NCBI GenBank assembly: GCA_025403435.1
Contig: CM046341.1
Location: 9,819,219 to 9,883,218 of the forward strand
DNA length: 64,000 bases
DNA from: Artocarpus heterophyllus
Lineage: Eukaryota; Streptophyta; Magnoliopsida; Rosales; Moraceae
Reading direction: 5' to 3'
The notes beneath the pieces were generated by a model. That model was not told where the DNA came from. It saw only the letters and a list, made by a program, of their open reading frames with translations, and ran no database searches. The translations under genes were made by a program, and so were the position numbers. Positions 38,397-50,332 of the stretch are shown one piece after another. The number at the start of each line of letters is the position of its first letter. Within the stretch, counting starts at the first letter, position 1.

Positions 38397-40479
38397 TAAT
38401 TGTACAGGCTTTATTACACACAAATAAAGAAAAGAATACGTCATAACGTTTTTGTTTCGAATTTTGATGCAATACATATTGTCATAGTATTGTTATTCAA
38501 ATCAAAATATCTCAATGCCAATTCAAATCAAACAACTACTCTCATGTTATACATTTCCATTTATCATATATTGAGCCAGTGACGGATATAGAACCTAAAT
38601 CCAGTGGGGGTACACACTAAGACATAAATTATAAACTAAATTAGTAGCAAAATTAAGTTTCTTAATGACATCATTACAATTGAATAAAGTAAGCAACATA
38701 TTACAATTGTCTTTGGTGGTGTTTCATATTTTGAAACCGTTATATGATAACCTTATTATTATTATTATTATTAAGGAATAACCTCATCATCAATGCTATT
38801 AAAAACGTTTTTTTTTTTCATGTACACAGTAATAAATTGGCATTCAATTTGCATAAATGATTCACTAGACCAACATATCTTGGGCTACGGTGTATATGTC
38901 ATGACAGCTAATAAATTTTTGATTCGAAGAGCACCCTTGTTGGCTTGTAATGGGAATTTATACTGTGCTTGTTCCCATGATTCTTTTCTTTATCAGCCAA
39001 ACCTATTATGCTATTAAAAAAAAAAGAAATTATTGTTGTATTTATTTTCTTTTAGTTGACATATCATACTCCACCGTATTAATCACAATGACCTCTAATA
39101 TAAAATTTAAAGTTTGAATTCACTAACCTATTACAAGGACCGGAACATAACGTTTATTTATTTTATGTATTAACAATTTATAGTGTATTTATTAGCTATA
39201 CATTTTTCAAGACATTTTTCTGTGTAAAATGTCCTAATATTAAAAAAAAATCATGCCTTTAGTGGAAAGGGTTATAAAATGAGAAAGTTTTTTTTTTAAT
39301 TCTTAATTTAGTTTTGTTTGCTTTTGCTTTTGCTTTTGTTTTTCTTTATAATTTCTAGATCTGTGTGTTTGAGTTTTTTAAGACGCATTTTTTTTTTAAT
39401 TTTTAATAAAGTTTTTTTAGATGTTGTCAGTTGTTCTCCATATTTCCCAAAAGCCAAGTGATTTTATGTTGCGTTTGAAGTATGATTTGGTAGTATGGCG
39501 CGTCACAAGTCAACTAGAAGGGACATAGGCCATAAACCAAGACCTGCCCTTTTTAATGCAGCCAGTTCAGCCCTCCTATTGTAGCTTTTCTTTCTTCAAT
39601 GTTTCTTTGATACGTCTCTCCATGCAATATTATTTACTGTTGTAACTGATCTTTTAAAGAGGCTATAGAAAGTGTTGCTTCTTAAGGAAAATTCTTTAGT
39701 AAGATAACGAAAATACTATGTTAATTTTTAACCATTGAATCCTGTCAAAGTATTAAATTATCATATTTTATTTAATTTATATTATTTAAATATGATTTGA
39801 TAGTTCAAAAATACTCTATCTATAAGGCTTTTTTTTTTTTTTTAATTTCTTGCTACAGAATTCTCTCCTTTCTTTCGGAATATATACACTCTTTTTTCTA
39901 TTTCTTCTTTTTTTTTTATTTAGGTTTTCTTCTATTCCAAATTTGTTTGGTACAAAGGATTTGATTGGCCTCCAATTTCTTTTCTCCCAGGACAAGTTTT
40001 TCTATGGTTGTATCTTGCGGAGAGAGCAAAGAGACTGGTTTGAAAGAGGCTAACCATGAAAGTAGCCCAATTCAAATATTTAGGGGTAGGCATGTATTAG
40101 AAAATGGGAAGTTACAGAGGACTTGAATAAAAATCAGAAATATATAGTAAATTATTGTGAAGACAAGCCTAAATTAGTATTTTTAATTCTAGGAAAAAAA
40201 AAGAAGGGAACAAGCTGGATTGTGACTCATTGAAGTTGAACTTTAAATGCGGAACAACTACCATCTCAAAACAGAAAGAATGAGGCTCTATTACACCTGC
40301 ATTGAAGTATATGTGTCGTGCACGTAAGCATGAATGCCCATAACATCTGACTAGAAAAAATGCCCAGGATTTTATTTTATTTTATTTTTCTCCCTATGCC
40401 AAATCAAAAGTTGCATAAAAATTACTAAGTTAAAGTTTTAAAAACTTAAGTAAATAGTATATTTAGGAGAAAATCTGAA
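38344..40479. other. Rest of B', non-coding
   Basis: Counterpart of 31014-33144. It differs from B mainly by small indels in A/T tracts and scattered substitutions. No gene was seen. Confidence 0.4.
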
Positions 40480-41130
40480 GGGTGTATTCAACTCTTTTTT
40501 CCTTTTGTTGTTGTTATTCTTTCCCGAAGAGTATTTTGTATCTTTCTGTGGCTTATTTACTAGTTGAATAAGCATTCTTTTTTGTTATATGAATAATATC
40601 TTATTTATCCTTTTCTGTCCTAAATTTCCAAAGAGATCATGTCATTTTAATTTCCTGCGCTTTGTTTCGGTTCTATTAACTTTTATTGAAGGCTAAAAAA
40701 ATGGAGAGTAATTGTGTTTTCTTAACAAATTCTTTGTGCCGTTAATTGCTAATTAATGCAGGAAATGACAAATAATAATAGACTGCCCACTGCTTTAGTT
40801 TTTAATGGAAATTGCGGAAAACTTTTGGTACTTTTCTCTTTTTAAGTTATTTATGGCGACACTGCAAAGAACAGATTTTGCCATTACGAAACAGCAAAGA
40901 AAAATTATAAATACCTAATACTTATCTCTAATTATGCCTCTAAAAAAACATATCTCTAATCAGGTTAAAAACGTTATACAATAACATATATGGAAGTTTG
41001 TTTGTGATCACATATGTTAATTGAAAAGAATTTTCCAAATAAAACGCGCTGCTTATGAGCTTCTTATATTTGTGTGTATATTTATTACCTTTCTTGATTT
41101 AAGCTTTTCATGTGAGTATCGCATCACCAC

Positions 41131-41735
41131 ATCATTGCATCGTCATATTGTTACAACATTTACTTTATTGTCGTAGCGCGTCTTGTTACTCGAACATTAG
41201 CTCAACATGTTTTTTACGGGTGTGTTTGGTATGAGTATTTGAGTAGAGTATTTGAATGAAGATTTAAATTTTTGTAAGAGAAAATACTGTAATAAAATAA
41301 TTCGAACCGTGATTTAAAAACCGAAACAAACACACTCTACATCCCTTCTTACCCGAAAAAAGCTAGAGCACTTTGCATTCTTAAACTGATAATTATCTTT
41401 TGGCTAACCTAACCTTTTCTATTTCGTGAGACTAACAAAAGATAATATAAGGATATTCACCTACCGTCGATCGACTACGCTTTTATAAAACCTAATATTA
41501 GGCCCTGACTCACCCTCCCAACTTTTATAAAACCCCCACCAATTTATTTATTTTGAATTCAGGAAAAAAAATATGGACACTTACACGCGCACGGATATAT
41601 ATTTATATAATGTATATTCTTTTAAAAGTATACATATGTACGTTATTATAGTTTGGATTACATAATATGTATCCGTTTGTTTTCTTTTCAAATTGATATT
41701 GTATATAAAAATTTTAATTCTAACATTTTAAAGCG
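41131..41735 (+). repeat. Direct repeat copy 1 in A', with MITE-like insert
   Basis: Counterpart of 22045-22640, including the small GTGTGTTTG-ended insert (41219-41336). Confidence 0.7.
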
Positions 41736-42596
41736 TTTTTTTAATAAAAGAATGAATATTCCCTTCATATTTTAAAGGAGATGGTTAATAGTAGTAATAA
41801 TAATAGGAAGTGAAATCTACAACTAATTCTTACGGCGATGAGAAGAATTTAATGCTCAGAGGCAGGTAACGGGAATAAATAACCTTGCTTCATTTTACAC
41901 TCATTTGCCAATTTTGCTAATAACATTCCACTAATGTGGTTTAATTAGAAGATTTTTTTCCTTGGGCATTAAGTTAGACTGCTAACCCGCTTACGTGCAT
42001 ATGTATAGTTGGACATTTTAATATATTTGACGCTGCGGAAGAACTAAAAAAGAACAGTATAAAAACGAACACTATTTTTCCATTAGAAACATGACATTAC
42101 TTGAGAACCACAAATTAATATTAATGTTAATACTATTTTTTTGCTAGTATTTTTTTTTCAAGAAGCTAGTAATTAAAAAACAAGTGCTCAATAGTACCAC
42201 ATATAAATGCATGTATATATTCAATCAAACGGAAAATATAAGATAAATTGGCATGATTAACAAGGTTATGTACCCAAGTTTCTATAGCTAGGTCAGTCTA
42301 GTAAATGTCATATAATTGTATCATTTGTTTAACCTGTTCACATCATGGTTCAAACCTTTTTACTACAACGTTTTTTCTCGTAAAAATTTAAAATTCTTTT
42401 CAAACATACAAGCCAGATGGACACAAATGAGCTTAATTTTTTTTTAAAACGTGATTTTAAACAGTAGCAAAGCTAGACTTCTACACAAAAGGGGCATACA
42501 CAAAATATATTTCTTCAAGCGTACGCTATAATGAAAATGTGTACATTTCAGTGAGGCGCGGTAAATGCAATCTATAACAGGGGCATATACAAAATT

Positions 42597-43072
42597 TATC
42601 GTTGTATTGTTACATTGATTACTTTAGTACCGTAGCGTCTTGTTACTCAGAATATTGGCTCAACGTATTTTCTATATCCCTTCTTATTCTAAAAATGCAA
42701 GAGCACTTTGCATCCTTAAACTGATAGCTATCTTTTAGCTAACCTAACCTCTTTCGTCTTGTGAGACTAACTAAAGATAATATCAAAATATTCACTTGCC
42801 GTCGATCGACAATGCTTTTTGACCAAATATTAGGCCCTGACTCATCCTCCGAACTTTTATAAAACCCTCTAATAATATATTTATTTTGAATTTATATATA
42901 AAAAAAGATATGGACACTTACACACGCACGGAAATATATATTTATATAATGTATTTTTTTTAAACATACATATGCACGTTATTATTGTTTGGATTATATA
43001 ATATATACCCGTTTGTCTTCTTTTCAAATTGATTTCGTATATAAAAATTTCATTTCTAACATTTTAAAGATT
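42597..43072 (+). repeat. Direct repeat copy 2 in A'
   Basis: Counterpart of 23497-23970. It is followed directly by the copia LTR at 43086. Confidence 0.7.
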
Positions 43073-43085
43073 TTTTTAATAAAAA

Positions 43086-43993
43086 TGTTAAGGTTTATCT
43101 TTTGTGTTGCCATATTTCGTTACATTATTAAAGAAGTTTAAAAATCAAATTCAAGATCATGTACACGTTTTTATCTTACAGAATCTAGATCAAGGATAAT
43201 TCAAATTGGAGATAATTCAAATAAGAGATAAGGATAAAGTTTTGAAGAGTAAATCCTAGTTCAAGGATAAAGTTTTGAATAGAAAATCCTAGTTCAAATT
43301 GGATTCAATCCTAAAATTTGAAAAGGATTCGATTTTAGTTCTTTTAGAAGAGGAGATTGTGATTGACTTCAAGGATAATTTATAAATATATTCTAGGAGA
43401 TTTAAATCAAGAATCACTGTAAAAATCATCCAAATACACTTGATAAAATCAGATCAAGATCTTAACAGAGAATGTTGTTTCAAAATTGCAACTTTAGATA
43501 ACGACTTCGAATTTCAAATGACCCATCCAAGATCAAATTGAGATTCTGGAAGGAGCTCTATATAAACTTCACTTTCCAAAGTGTTTAGCACGTTTAGAGA
43601 GCTTGGTTTCCATGTTCGGTCTTAAAGAAAAGTCTTAGCATTCGTTGGGAGAAGAAGAAAAAGTTTTCAGGAGAAAACACTTTGCACGTAGAAGGGATTC
43701 AACACGTATAGAATTAGAAGATGAGTGATGCTCGCTAGATAGATCTATCTAAGAATTGCATCTCAAAGGTGACAATTGAAAGTGGGAGTCTTGATGTTAT
43801 ATAAATCCAATTGGTAATTATAATATTTTCTGTCTTAGTAGATTATTCAATAGCTAGACATGGCCCCTGTAGACGTAGTAACGACTGAACCTTAATAACA
43901 ATTACTTGTGTTCTTATTTACTTTTTGTCTTTAGTAAATTTAATTAACCTGAATTTAATTAAATTTGGTAAATATTAAAAACCGAATCCTTCA
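43086..43993 (+). mobile_element. Copia-type 5' LTR, uninterrupted (unit 2)
   Basis: A 908-bp TG...CA segment matching the interrupted LTR at 23984-25507. The sequence at about 43685 (ACTTTGCACGTAGAAGG) is the unoccupied target of the solo LTR found in unit 1. A degenerate primer site, TTGATATTAGAAC, follows at 43995. No 3' LTR was found. Confidence 0.65.
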
Positions 43994-44065
43994 ATTGATA
44001 TTAGAACAGAATCACTAACTCTTGTTTGGTGAGATTTTGGGGAAAAGATCTTGTTTTTACAGGCA

Positions 44066-45970
44066 ATGGAACTTCTAACCCTCTGTTTGGCATAGTGGTG
44101 TTATGAACAGTGTAAAGCTCTCACATGATACAGTAACAATAAAAAAAATTACTACAGTGTAAAGCTTTCACATGTTATAATAAAAGTGGTTCTAACCAAC
44201 GGTTTCCACCACCTTCCAAACACCACCTAAGAGAAGGTGGATCAATTACATGCCCTCCAAAACTAGATGATCGAACTATTTCTACTAAAAGCCTGAATGA
44301 GAGTTTTCATCAAGACCATTGACAAGAAGGCATGGCGTGTTGTCTTGCTAGGTTGGACGTATCCCACCCAAACTGATGATGACAAGATCAAAACCATGAA
44401 ACCTAAAGAAAAACGGTCTGCTAAGGAAAAGCATTTAGCAAAAATTAATTCTAAAGCTTTAAATGTAATTTTCAATACAGTCGATGCCAATCGATTCAAG
44501 CTCATCTCAACTTGTAAATCTGCAAAGGAGGCATGGAATATTTTCCAGACTGCTCATGAAAGAACCTCTACTGTCAAACTATTAAAACTCCAAATGCTTG
44601 CCTGTAGGTTTGAGAATCTTAGAATGCATGAGAATGAGACAATCGCTAACTTTAATTCTAAACTTTTTGATATAGCCAATGAAGCCTTTACTCTTAGAGA
44701 AAAATAGTCCGACACCAAGCTCGTTAGAAAAACATTGAGATCACTACCAAGGAGGTTTTCTTATAAAGTCACAAAAATTGAAGAAGCCTGTGATGTTAAA
44801 TCTATGAAACTGGATGAATTGATGGATGGGGTCACCGCAAACTTTTAAGATAAATCGGAAGCAGAACAAGAAAGAGAAAAGCATAGCTCTTCAAGTCGAA
44901 GTTCAAAAACCCATTGAAGAATATGATTTTGATGAGACATATGACACAGACGATTCTTTTGCCTTGTTGACTAAGAATTTCAATAAAATTTTGAAGAAGC
45001 TAAATCAGAAAAATAAATCCGTCACTTCTGGACAACCAAAGAAATTTTAGAAAAACAACGCTGCCCCCAATATCTCTGAATTCAAGAAGAAAAACAAAGG
45101 AATACAGTGTCGTGAATGTGAAGGTTATGGCCACATTCAATCTGAGCGCGCCAACACCTTCAAAAAGAAAGGGAAATCAATAAATTTCATTTGGAGTGAC
45201 GAGGATTCAGATGGCAGTGAGGAGGATGCAGAGGAACATGTGAGCAACTACGTTGATATTACTGCCAATGAAGTTTCTACCTGCCAAGTCACAAAGGAAG
45301 TCACAACCTCAAAGCAACTTGCTAGCGAGGTCGCAAACAAATTAAGTTGCAACAAACTTGACGAACTCATTGATAAATTTGATTTTGAATCTAATTGCAG
45401 TAGGGAAGATGATGACCTGAGGAAAGAGGACATTGAAAAATTATACCAGCTTGCGTACAACAAGTGGGAATCTGTCTGTAAAGTGAACAAATCCCTCGAA
45501 GAAAAAATTGCTGAACTTATTAAAGAAAAAGATGTGCTGAAAGGGGCTGCAAGTAATTATGAATTTTTGGCTGCTGAGAAGGAGAAGAAACTTCAAGAAC
45601 TCAATCTGAATTGGAAAATAGCAAAATGCGCTAAGAATCCTAAATTCAGGCACAACCAAGTTGGATCACATATCAACTTCCCGGAAAATCTAGTAATGGA
45701 TACATTGGTAAATGCTCAACCTCAAAGATAGTATTTGTGAAGGAAACTCCAAAGCCTGACCTTTGCACCATCTCTGGTAAGAAATCGATTCCCTTACCTT
45801 CTAGGCATTAATCTAAAAGGTTTGTTCCAATTTCTCATTATTTCAGTTTTCTTAGACATATAACACCTACATGCTATAAGTATTTAAATGCATTGAAAAA
45901 AGGATTAAGAACTGATTCATTGTTTTCCCCTAAAATAAAAACGACTCCTAAATCTAAAATAAGAACTGCT
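44066..45970 (+). pseudogene. Copia-type gag remnant (unit 2)
   Basis: Counterpart of 25580-27340, split near its start by a MITE (44079-44227). A long frame (44297-44707) covers the UBN2-type gag domain and ends at a TAG (44707-44709), where unit 1 reads ATT in the same place. Unit 1 instead has a one-base deletion upstream (AAAAAGG versus AAAAACGG here). Both copies share the Cys-to-Arg change at the end of the first zinc knuckle (CRECEGYGHIQSE then R). The two copies have thus decayed separately since duplication. Confidence 0.75.
44079..44227. mobile_element. Tourist-like MITE inserted in gag, unit 2 only
   Basis: A 149-bp element between TAA repeats (44076-44078 and 44228-44230), with CTCTGTTTGGCATAG and CTTCCAAACACCACC ends. 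Inside are two copies of the family motif, AGTGTAAAGCTCTCACATG and AGTGTAAAGCTTTCACATG. The matching site in unit 1 (about 25588-25590) is unoccupied. It is close in sequence to 640-830. Confidence 0.85.
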
Positions 45971-46021
45971 TTATTGTAAAGCCCATAAGCTACTAACTTA
46001 GCATGAGTTTAATGAGTGGAT

Positions 46022-46549
46022 TACTACAAGAAAAACTACATTTAACGATATATTATTTACGACATATAGTTTTTAAATATCGTTGAAAAGAACATATAAC
46101 GACATCTCCAATAAAGATGTCATTAATGACATTTGAAACAATAATTAATGACATCTATATCTATGCCGTATTAAAGCTCTCTTTTTAACGACAATAGTCT
46201 AGTATCGTTAAATTATTTAATGACAAGTACAAGATGTCGTTAAAGCCTTTGAGATTCCACGACACCCCTTATAGACGATATTGGTCAAGATGTCGTCTAT
46301 AAGGGGTGTCGTAGAATCTCCAAGGCTTTAACGATGTCTCTTACTTGTTGTTAAATAATTTAACGACACTGAACTATTATCGTTAAAAGGAGACCTTTAA
46401 TACGGCGTCTATATAGATGTCGTTAATTATTGTTTCAAATGTCATTAACGACATGTTTGTTGGCAATGTCATTGTATGTACCTTTCAACAACATTCAAAA
46501 ACTAAATGTCGTAAATAATATGTCATTAAATATAGTTTTTCTTATAGTG
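46022..46549. mobile_element. CACTA-type foldback MITE (unit 2)
   Basis: The same 528-bp element as at 27385-27912, with the same GAT target duplication (46019-46021, 46550-46552). Its ends are TACTACAAGAAAAAC and GTTTTTCTTATAGTG, so the terminal bases have mutated differently from unit 1. Confidence 0.85.
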
Positions 46550-46552
46550 GAT

Positions 46553-47519
46553 ATCTAATACTGACTCAACAGTGTTTTATGGGATCTTAGTAGAAAAGTA
46601 TATAAAGACATTATAGGTTATAATATCCAAGACATCAAATCATTCTACAGCTTTCTCCTCTCCCCATCAAGAAAAGAAAAAACTCATTAAAGAACTAAGG
46701 TGATTTGATTGAGAAAGATAATAATCCGTTCATCTATCATCATAGTAATTCCATAAAAGAATCGATAGTTGCTTTCATAGCTACATATATTTATTCTTTA
46801 ATTTAGTTTATTAATAATTTGACATTGTATGATCTTAAAACTGTGATATGTTATTCTAGGATTCTACAGAATTATAAATGTTTAGAATTAAGAATTCTAA
46901 CACTAAATGGACACAAATGGGCTTAATTCTTAAAAAAAAAAGAAAAAAAAAAGGTATTTTTAAACAAGGACAGAGATAGACTTCTGCTTAAGTGGGAGCA
47001 TATACAAAATCTATTTCTCGAAGCATATGATAAAATAAAAATGTGTACAATCTAATGAGGCGTGTACGAAAAAATTATATATATTTCAGTATGGAATAAA
47101 ATAAAAAATCACAGATTTCCAAAGGTCAATTTAAAAAAAAAAAAAAAAAAACCTCGGTGGGGCAAATTTATGAATCCCACTAATTTTGTCAACGTCTAAT
47201 ATTAGTCATACCCGTCCTTTTTTCTTGTTCTCCCATGTGTCATTTTTCTCAATCATGTGTAACTCCTTCACTAGCTGTGCTACAATCATGCTTATCCATA
47301 GAAGATAAAGTTGTTATTTTTTCTACTTTACTTTCGCTTAAGTGTTTTTATAAGGCGCTTTCATTGCTTAAATTCAATACATACTAATTAGCTTCTTTAG
47401 AGTTTGAGGAACTGGAATTTGAAGGCTCCATAACTAGCTGTTTTGCAAGAAAAGTAGAGCTTATTATTGTGCTTTTCTAATCTCATAAATGTTTATTTTT
47501 ATTTTTATTTTTGCGAGTT
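46553..47519 (+). promoter_or_regulatory. Upstream region of ENTH gene copy 3
   Basis: Counterpart of 27916-28882, with the same TATA-like TTTTATAAGG (about 47346) and the dispersed repeat at about 46905-47065. Confidence 0.4.
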
Positions 47520-48861
47520 ATGGGAAGTTTGTTGATGGACCATATTAAGAAGCAGGCGTCTTCGTTTATTCAAGACAAATACAAAAGTGCTAGGTTCGCC
47601 TTAACTGATGTTACAGGAGCTGAACTGTAAGTCTTAATTTTCTCTTATAGATCAGAATGATTTGAAGGAAGACCCCCCCTTTTTTTTAATACAGTTGGAA
47701 TGTGAAAATTAGACACAAGATTTATAATATTTCAGCTTATTAACCACTTGTAGATATCATATTGAGATTCAGAGAGAGAACATTATAACTAAATAACTAA
47801 CTGCAACTCCAATTTCGCTTTGGCTCATAAACTTTGAATCAGGACATATGTACTCCTAAAGAAATTTTCTTAATTAAAAACATGCTTTTCAACATAACAA
47901 CAACAACAACATGCCTAGCTTTTTTTCCCTGAACATGTAATTTATTTTTTTGTTAAATGACGAGAAAGGACATCTAGGATTAAGAACTCGAGCATTGTTG
48001 AAGATACATACGCATATAGATACATATATGTATTAGGGCTGAAGAAATCATTTGTCCTTCCTACAATTTTATCTAATTATGCTAATTTTTTTTATTGATA
48101 TGTTTGTGATAATTTTACATGTTCAATATTGTAACCATGTACTTTTTATATTGTATTACGAAGGTTGGATGAGGAAGCAAACAAATGGTGCCAGTGTAGC
48201 CCTGATGCTAGAACCATGACTGAAATTGCTGAGGCATCTTATGGGGTTGATGATTATTGGAGAGTTGTTGATGTTCTCCACAGGAGGTGATGATGTCCAT
48301 TTGTTGCTTTAAATTCGACTAGGATTAAGATGCTATTACTCTAACTATATCCATATATTATATATATATGAATGATGAGAAAAGATACAATTGATATAAG
48401 ACATAGCTAGAATATCCCAATTAATTAAGTTTGCACCACTCGATCTTATACTAAAAACCTTCCAATTGCTATATTATTAATAAAAATAAAAAAGACGTTA
48501 CAAAGAAAAAAAATAAATCCGGTCCTGAATTGAAACTTGCATATATAAATATACATATTGTATATTTATGGTTTCAATATATACATATATTGACACTTGC
48601 ATATCTTGTACGTGATAATTGAAGTAATTTCTAACACCAAATGCAGGTTCTATTGCGTTGACTGGAAGGAATGGAGGCAAGCGTACAAGTCGCTTATACT
48701 TCTTGAGTTCTTGCTAACACATGGTCCTGAAGATTTTGCTGAAGAATTTGTGTGTGACACTGATGTCATCCACGAGCTTGGATCATTTCAGTACGTAGAT
48801 GTCAAAGGGTATACAACTTTTATAAATAATACTCATACTTCGTTAATAGAAAAACAAATGC

Positions 48862-48900
<39 letters not shown>

Positions 48901-49216
48901 CGCGTGCGTGTGTATATATGGATTGTATATTTCTTATATATTTTTTCATAGTGCCACTGATTTTGTCGTGTGACAACGTGGGATGTGATGAACTAATGCA
49001 CAAGTTTTTTTTTTTTTTTTCTATTGTCATTTTAGGTTCAACTAGGGTCATAATATGCGGAGGAAATCAGAAGAGACACTCAAACTTATAGGAGGAGAAA
49101 AGAGAGTATTGAGAGAAGCGCGTTTGAGCGCACTTAAAAGTGACAAGAGAAATCCAAGGATTTGGAGGTTCAAAAGTACAGGTTTCGCCTTCATCCTCAT
49201 CGTCCTCGGCCTCTGA
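47520..49216 (+). CDS. ENTH-domain protein, copy 3 (epsin-like; frameshifted after the domain)
   Basis: Exons 47520-47626, 48164-48286, 48647-48808 and 49036-49216 have the same lengths and splice sites as copy 1 and predict 190 aa. The ENTH domain is intact (FALTDVTGAEL, SPDARTMTEIAEASYGVDD, LLEFLLTHGPEDFAEEF, GFNWG). R-to-T in EETLK and R-to-S in REARLSALK distinguish it from copy 1. The same extra A (AAAA 49136-49139) throws the frame off after ALK. From 49140 a 161-codon frame then runs without a break to 49625 (TREIQGFGGS, serine-rich stretch, acidic region, GGIFSKITGFSPP, FNRQFSIWY). This is the best-preserved of the three copies. Either it makes a short ENTH-only protein or the gene was already frameshifted before duplication. 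An undetected splice form is less likely. Confidence 0.82.
48858..48920. repeat. Compound microsatellite (TA)(TG)(CG) in ENTH intron 3, copy 3
   Basis: About 16 bp TA, 24 bp TG, then a short GCGCGTGCGTG stretch. It is homologous to the run at 37590-37640 but of different length and composition. Confidence 0.88.
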
Positions 49217-49625
49217 ATCGTCGCAAAATTCATCATTTGGCTCATTTTCTACTAGTGACATGAATAATGAGATAGAAAAACTTCCACAATTTCCAAGTAC
49301 TACCCAAGAAGTTGTGGAGAGTTATTCACAAGGCGGAATAGATGATGAGAAAGACAATATTTATATTTTCTCTTCAAGCAATAAAAATGTTAATAGATTG
49401 CAGTACATTTGGGATTGCCTTTCAATCCAAGAGACAGGCTCTTTTCTTGAAGGGAAAGATGAAGAAGAAGATGAGAAAGAAGGAGGTAATGGTTTTCTTG
49501 GTGGAATTTTCTCAAAGATTACTGGTTTCAGTCCTCCAAGGGGTAGCAATGGATTTAGGGGTGTCTCTGATGTTGGGAGGGTAGACAAGAAGAAATTCAA
49601 TAGGCAATTTTCAATTTGGTATTAA
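49217..49625 (+). pseudogene. C-terminal tail frame of ENTH copy 3
   Basis: Continuation of the frame entered at 49140 just after the extra A. Serine-rich (SPSSSSSSASESSQNSSFGS), then acidic (EGKDEEEDEKEGG), ending FNRQFSIWY at 49625. Unbroken over 161 codons and compositionally protein-like, it was probably the original C-terminus. Confidence 0.65.
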
Positions 49626-49842
49626 CAGTCATATATACACATATATATATATATATATATGTATGGTAATTGTACAGGCTTTATTACACACAAATAAAGA
49701 AAAGAATACGTCATAACGTTTTTGTTTCGAATTTTGATGGAATACATATTTTCATAGTATTGTTATTCAAATCAAAATATCTCAATGCCAATTCAAATCA
49801 AACAACTACTCTCATGTTATACATTTCCATTTATCATATATT

Positions 49843-50332
49843 GAGCCAGTGACGGATATAGAACCTAAATCCAGTGGGGGCACACACTAAGACATAAATT
49901 ATAAACTAAATTAGTAGCAAAATTAAGTTTCTTAATGACATCATTAATATTGAATAAAGTAAGCAACATATTACAATTGTCTTTGGTGGTGTTTCATATT
50001 TTGAAACCGTTATATGATAACCTTATTATTATTATTATTTTTAAGGAATAACCTCAACATCAATGCTATTAAAAACGTTTTTTTTTTGAGCCAGTGACGG
50101 ATATAGAACCTAAATCCAGTGGGGGCACACACTAAGACATAAATTATAAACTAAATTAGTAGCAAAATTAAGTTTCTTAATGACATCATTACTATTGAAT
50201 AAAGTAAGCAACATATTACAATTGTCTTTGGTGGTGTTTCATATTTTGAAACCGTTATATGATAACCTTATTATTATTATTATTATTATTATTAAGGAAT
50301 AACCTCATCATCAATGCTATTAAAAACGTTTT
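49843..50332. repeat. 245-bp tandem duplication, B'' only
   Basis: GAGCCAGTGACGGATATAG... starts at 49843 and again at 50088. The two copies differ in a few bases and in the ATT run length. B and B' carry one copy, so it arose in unit 2 after the blocks separated. Confidence 0.9.

Larger units (their letters stand above)
37109..40479 (+). repeat. Extra partial copy B'
   Basis: It begins AATTGATATAAGACATAGC (matching 29755 and 48390) directly after the end of C. It ends GAGAAAATCTGAA (matching 33144), joined directly to A' (GGGTGTATTC). At several sites it shares bases with B'' against B, for example TATACTTCTTGAG and TTCTTGCTAAC in exon 3, and ACGTCTCTCCATGC downstream. Confidence 0.93.
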
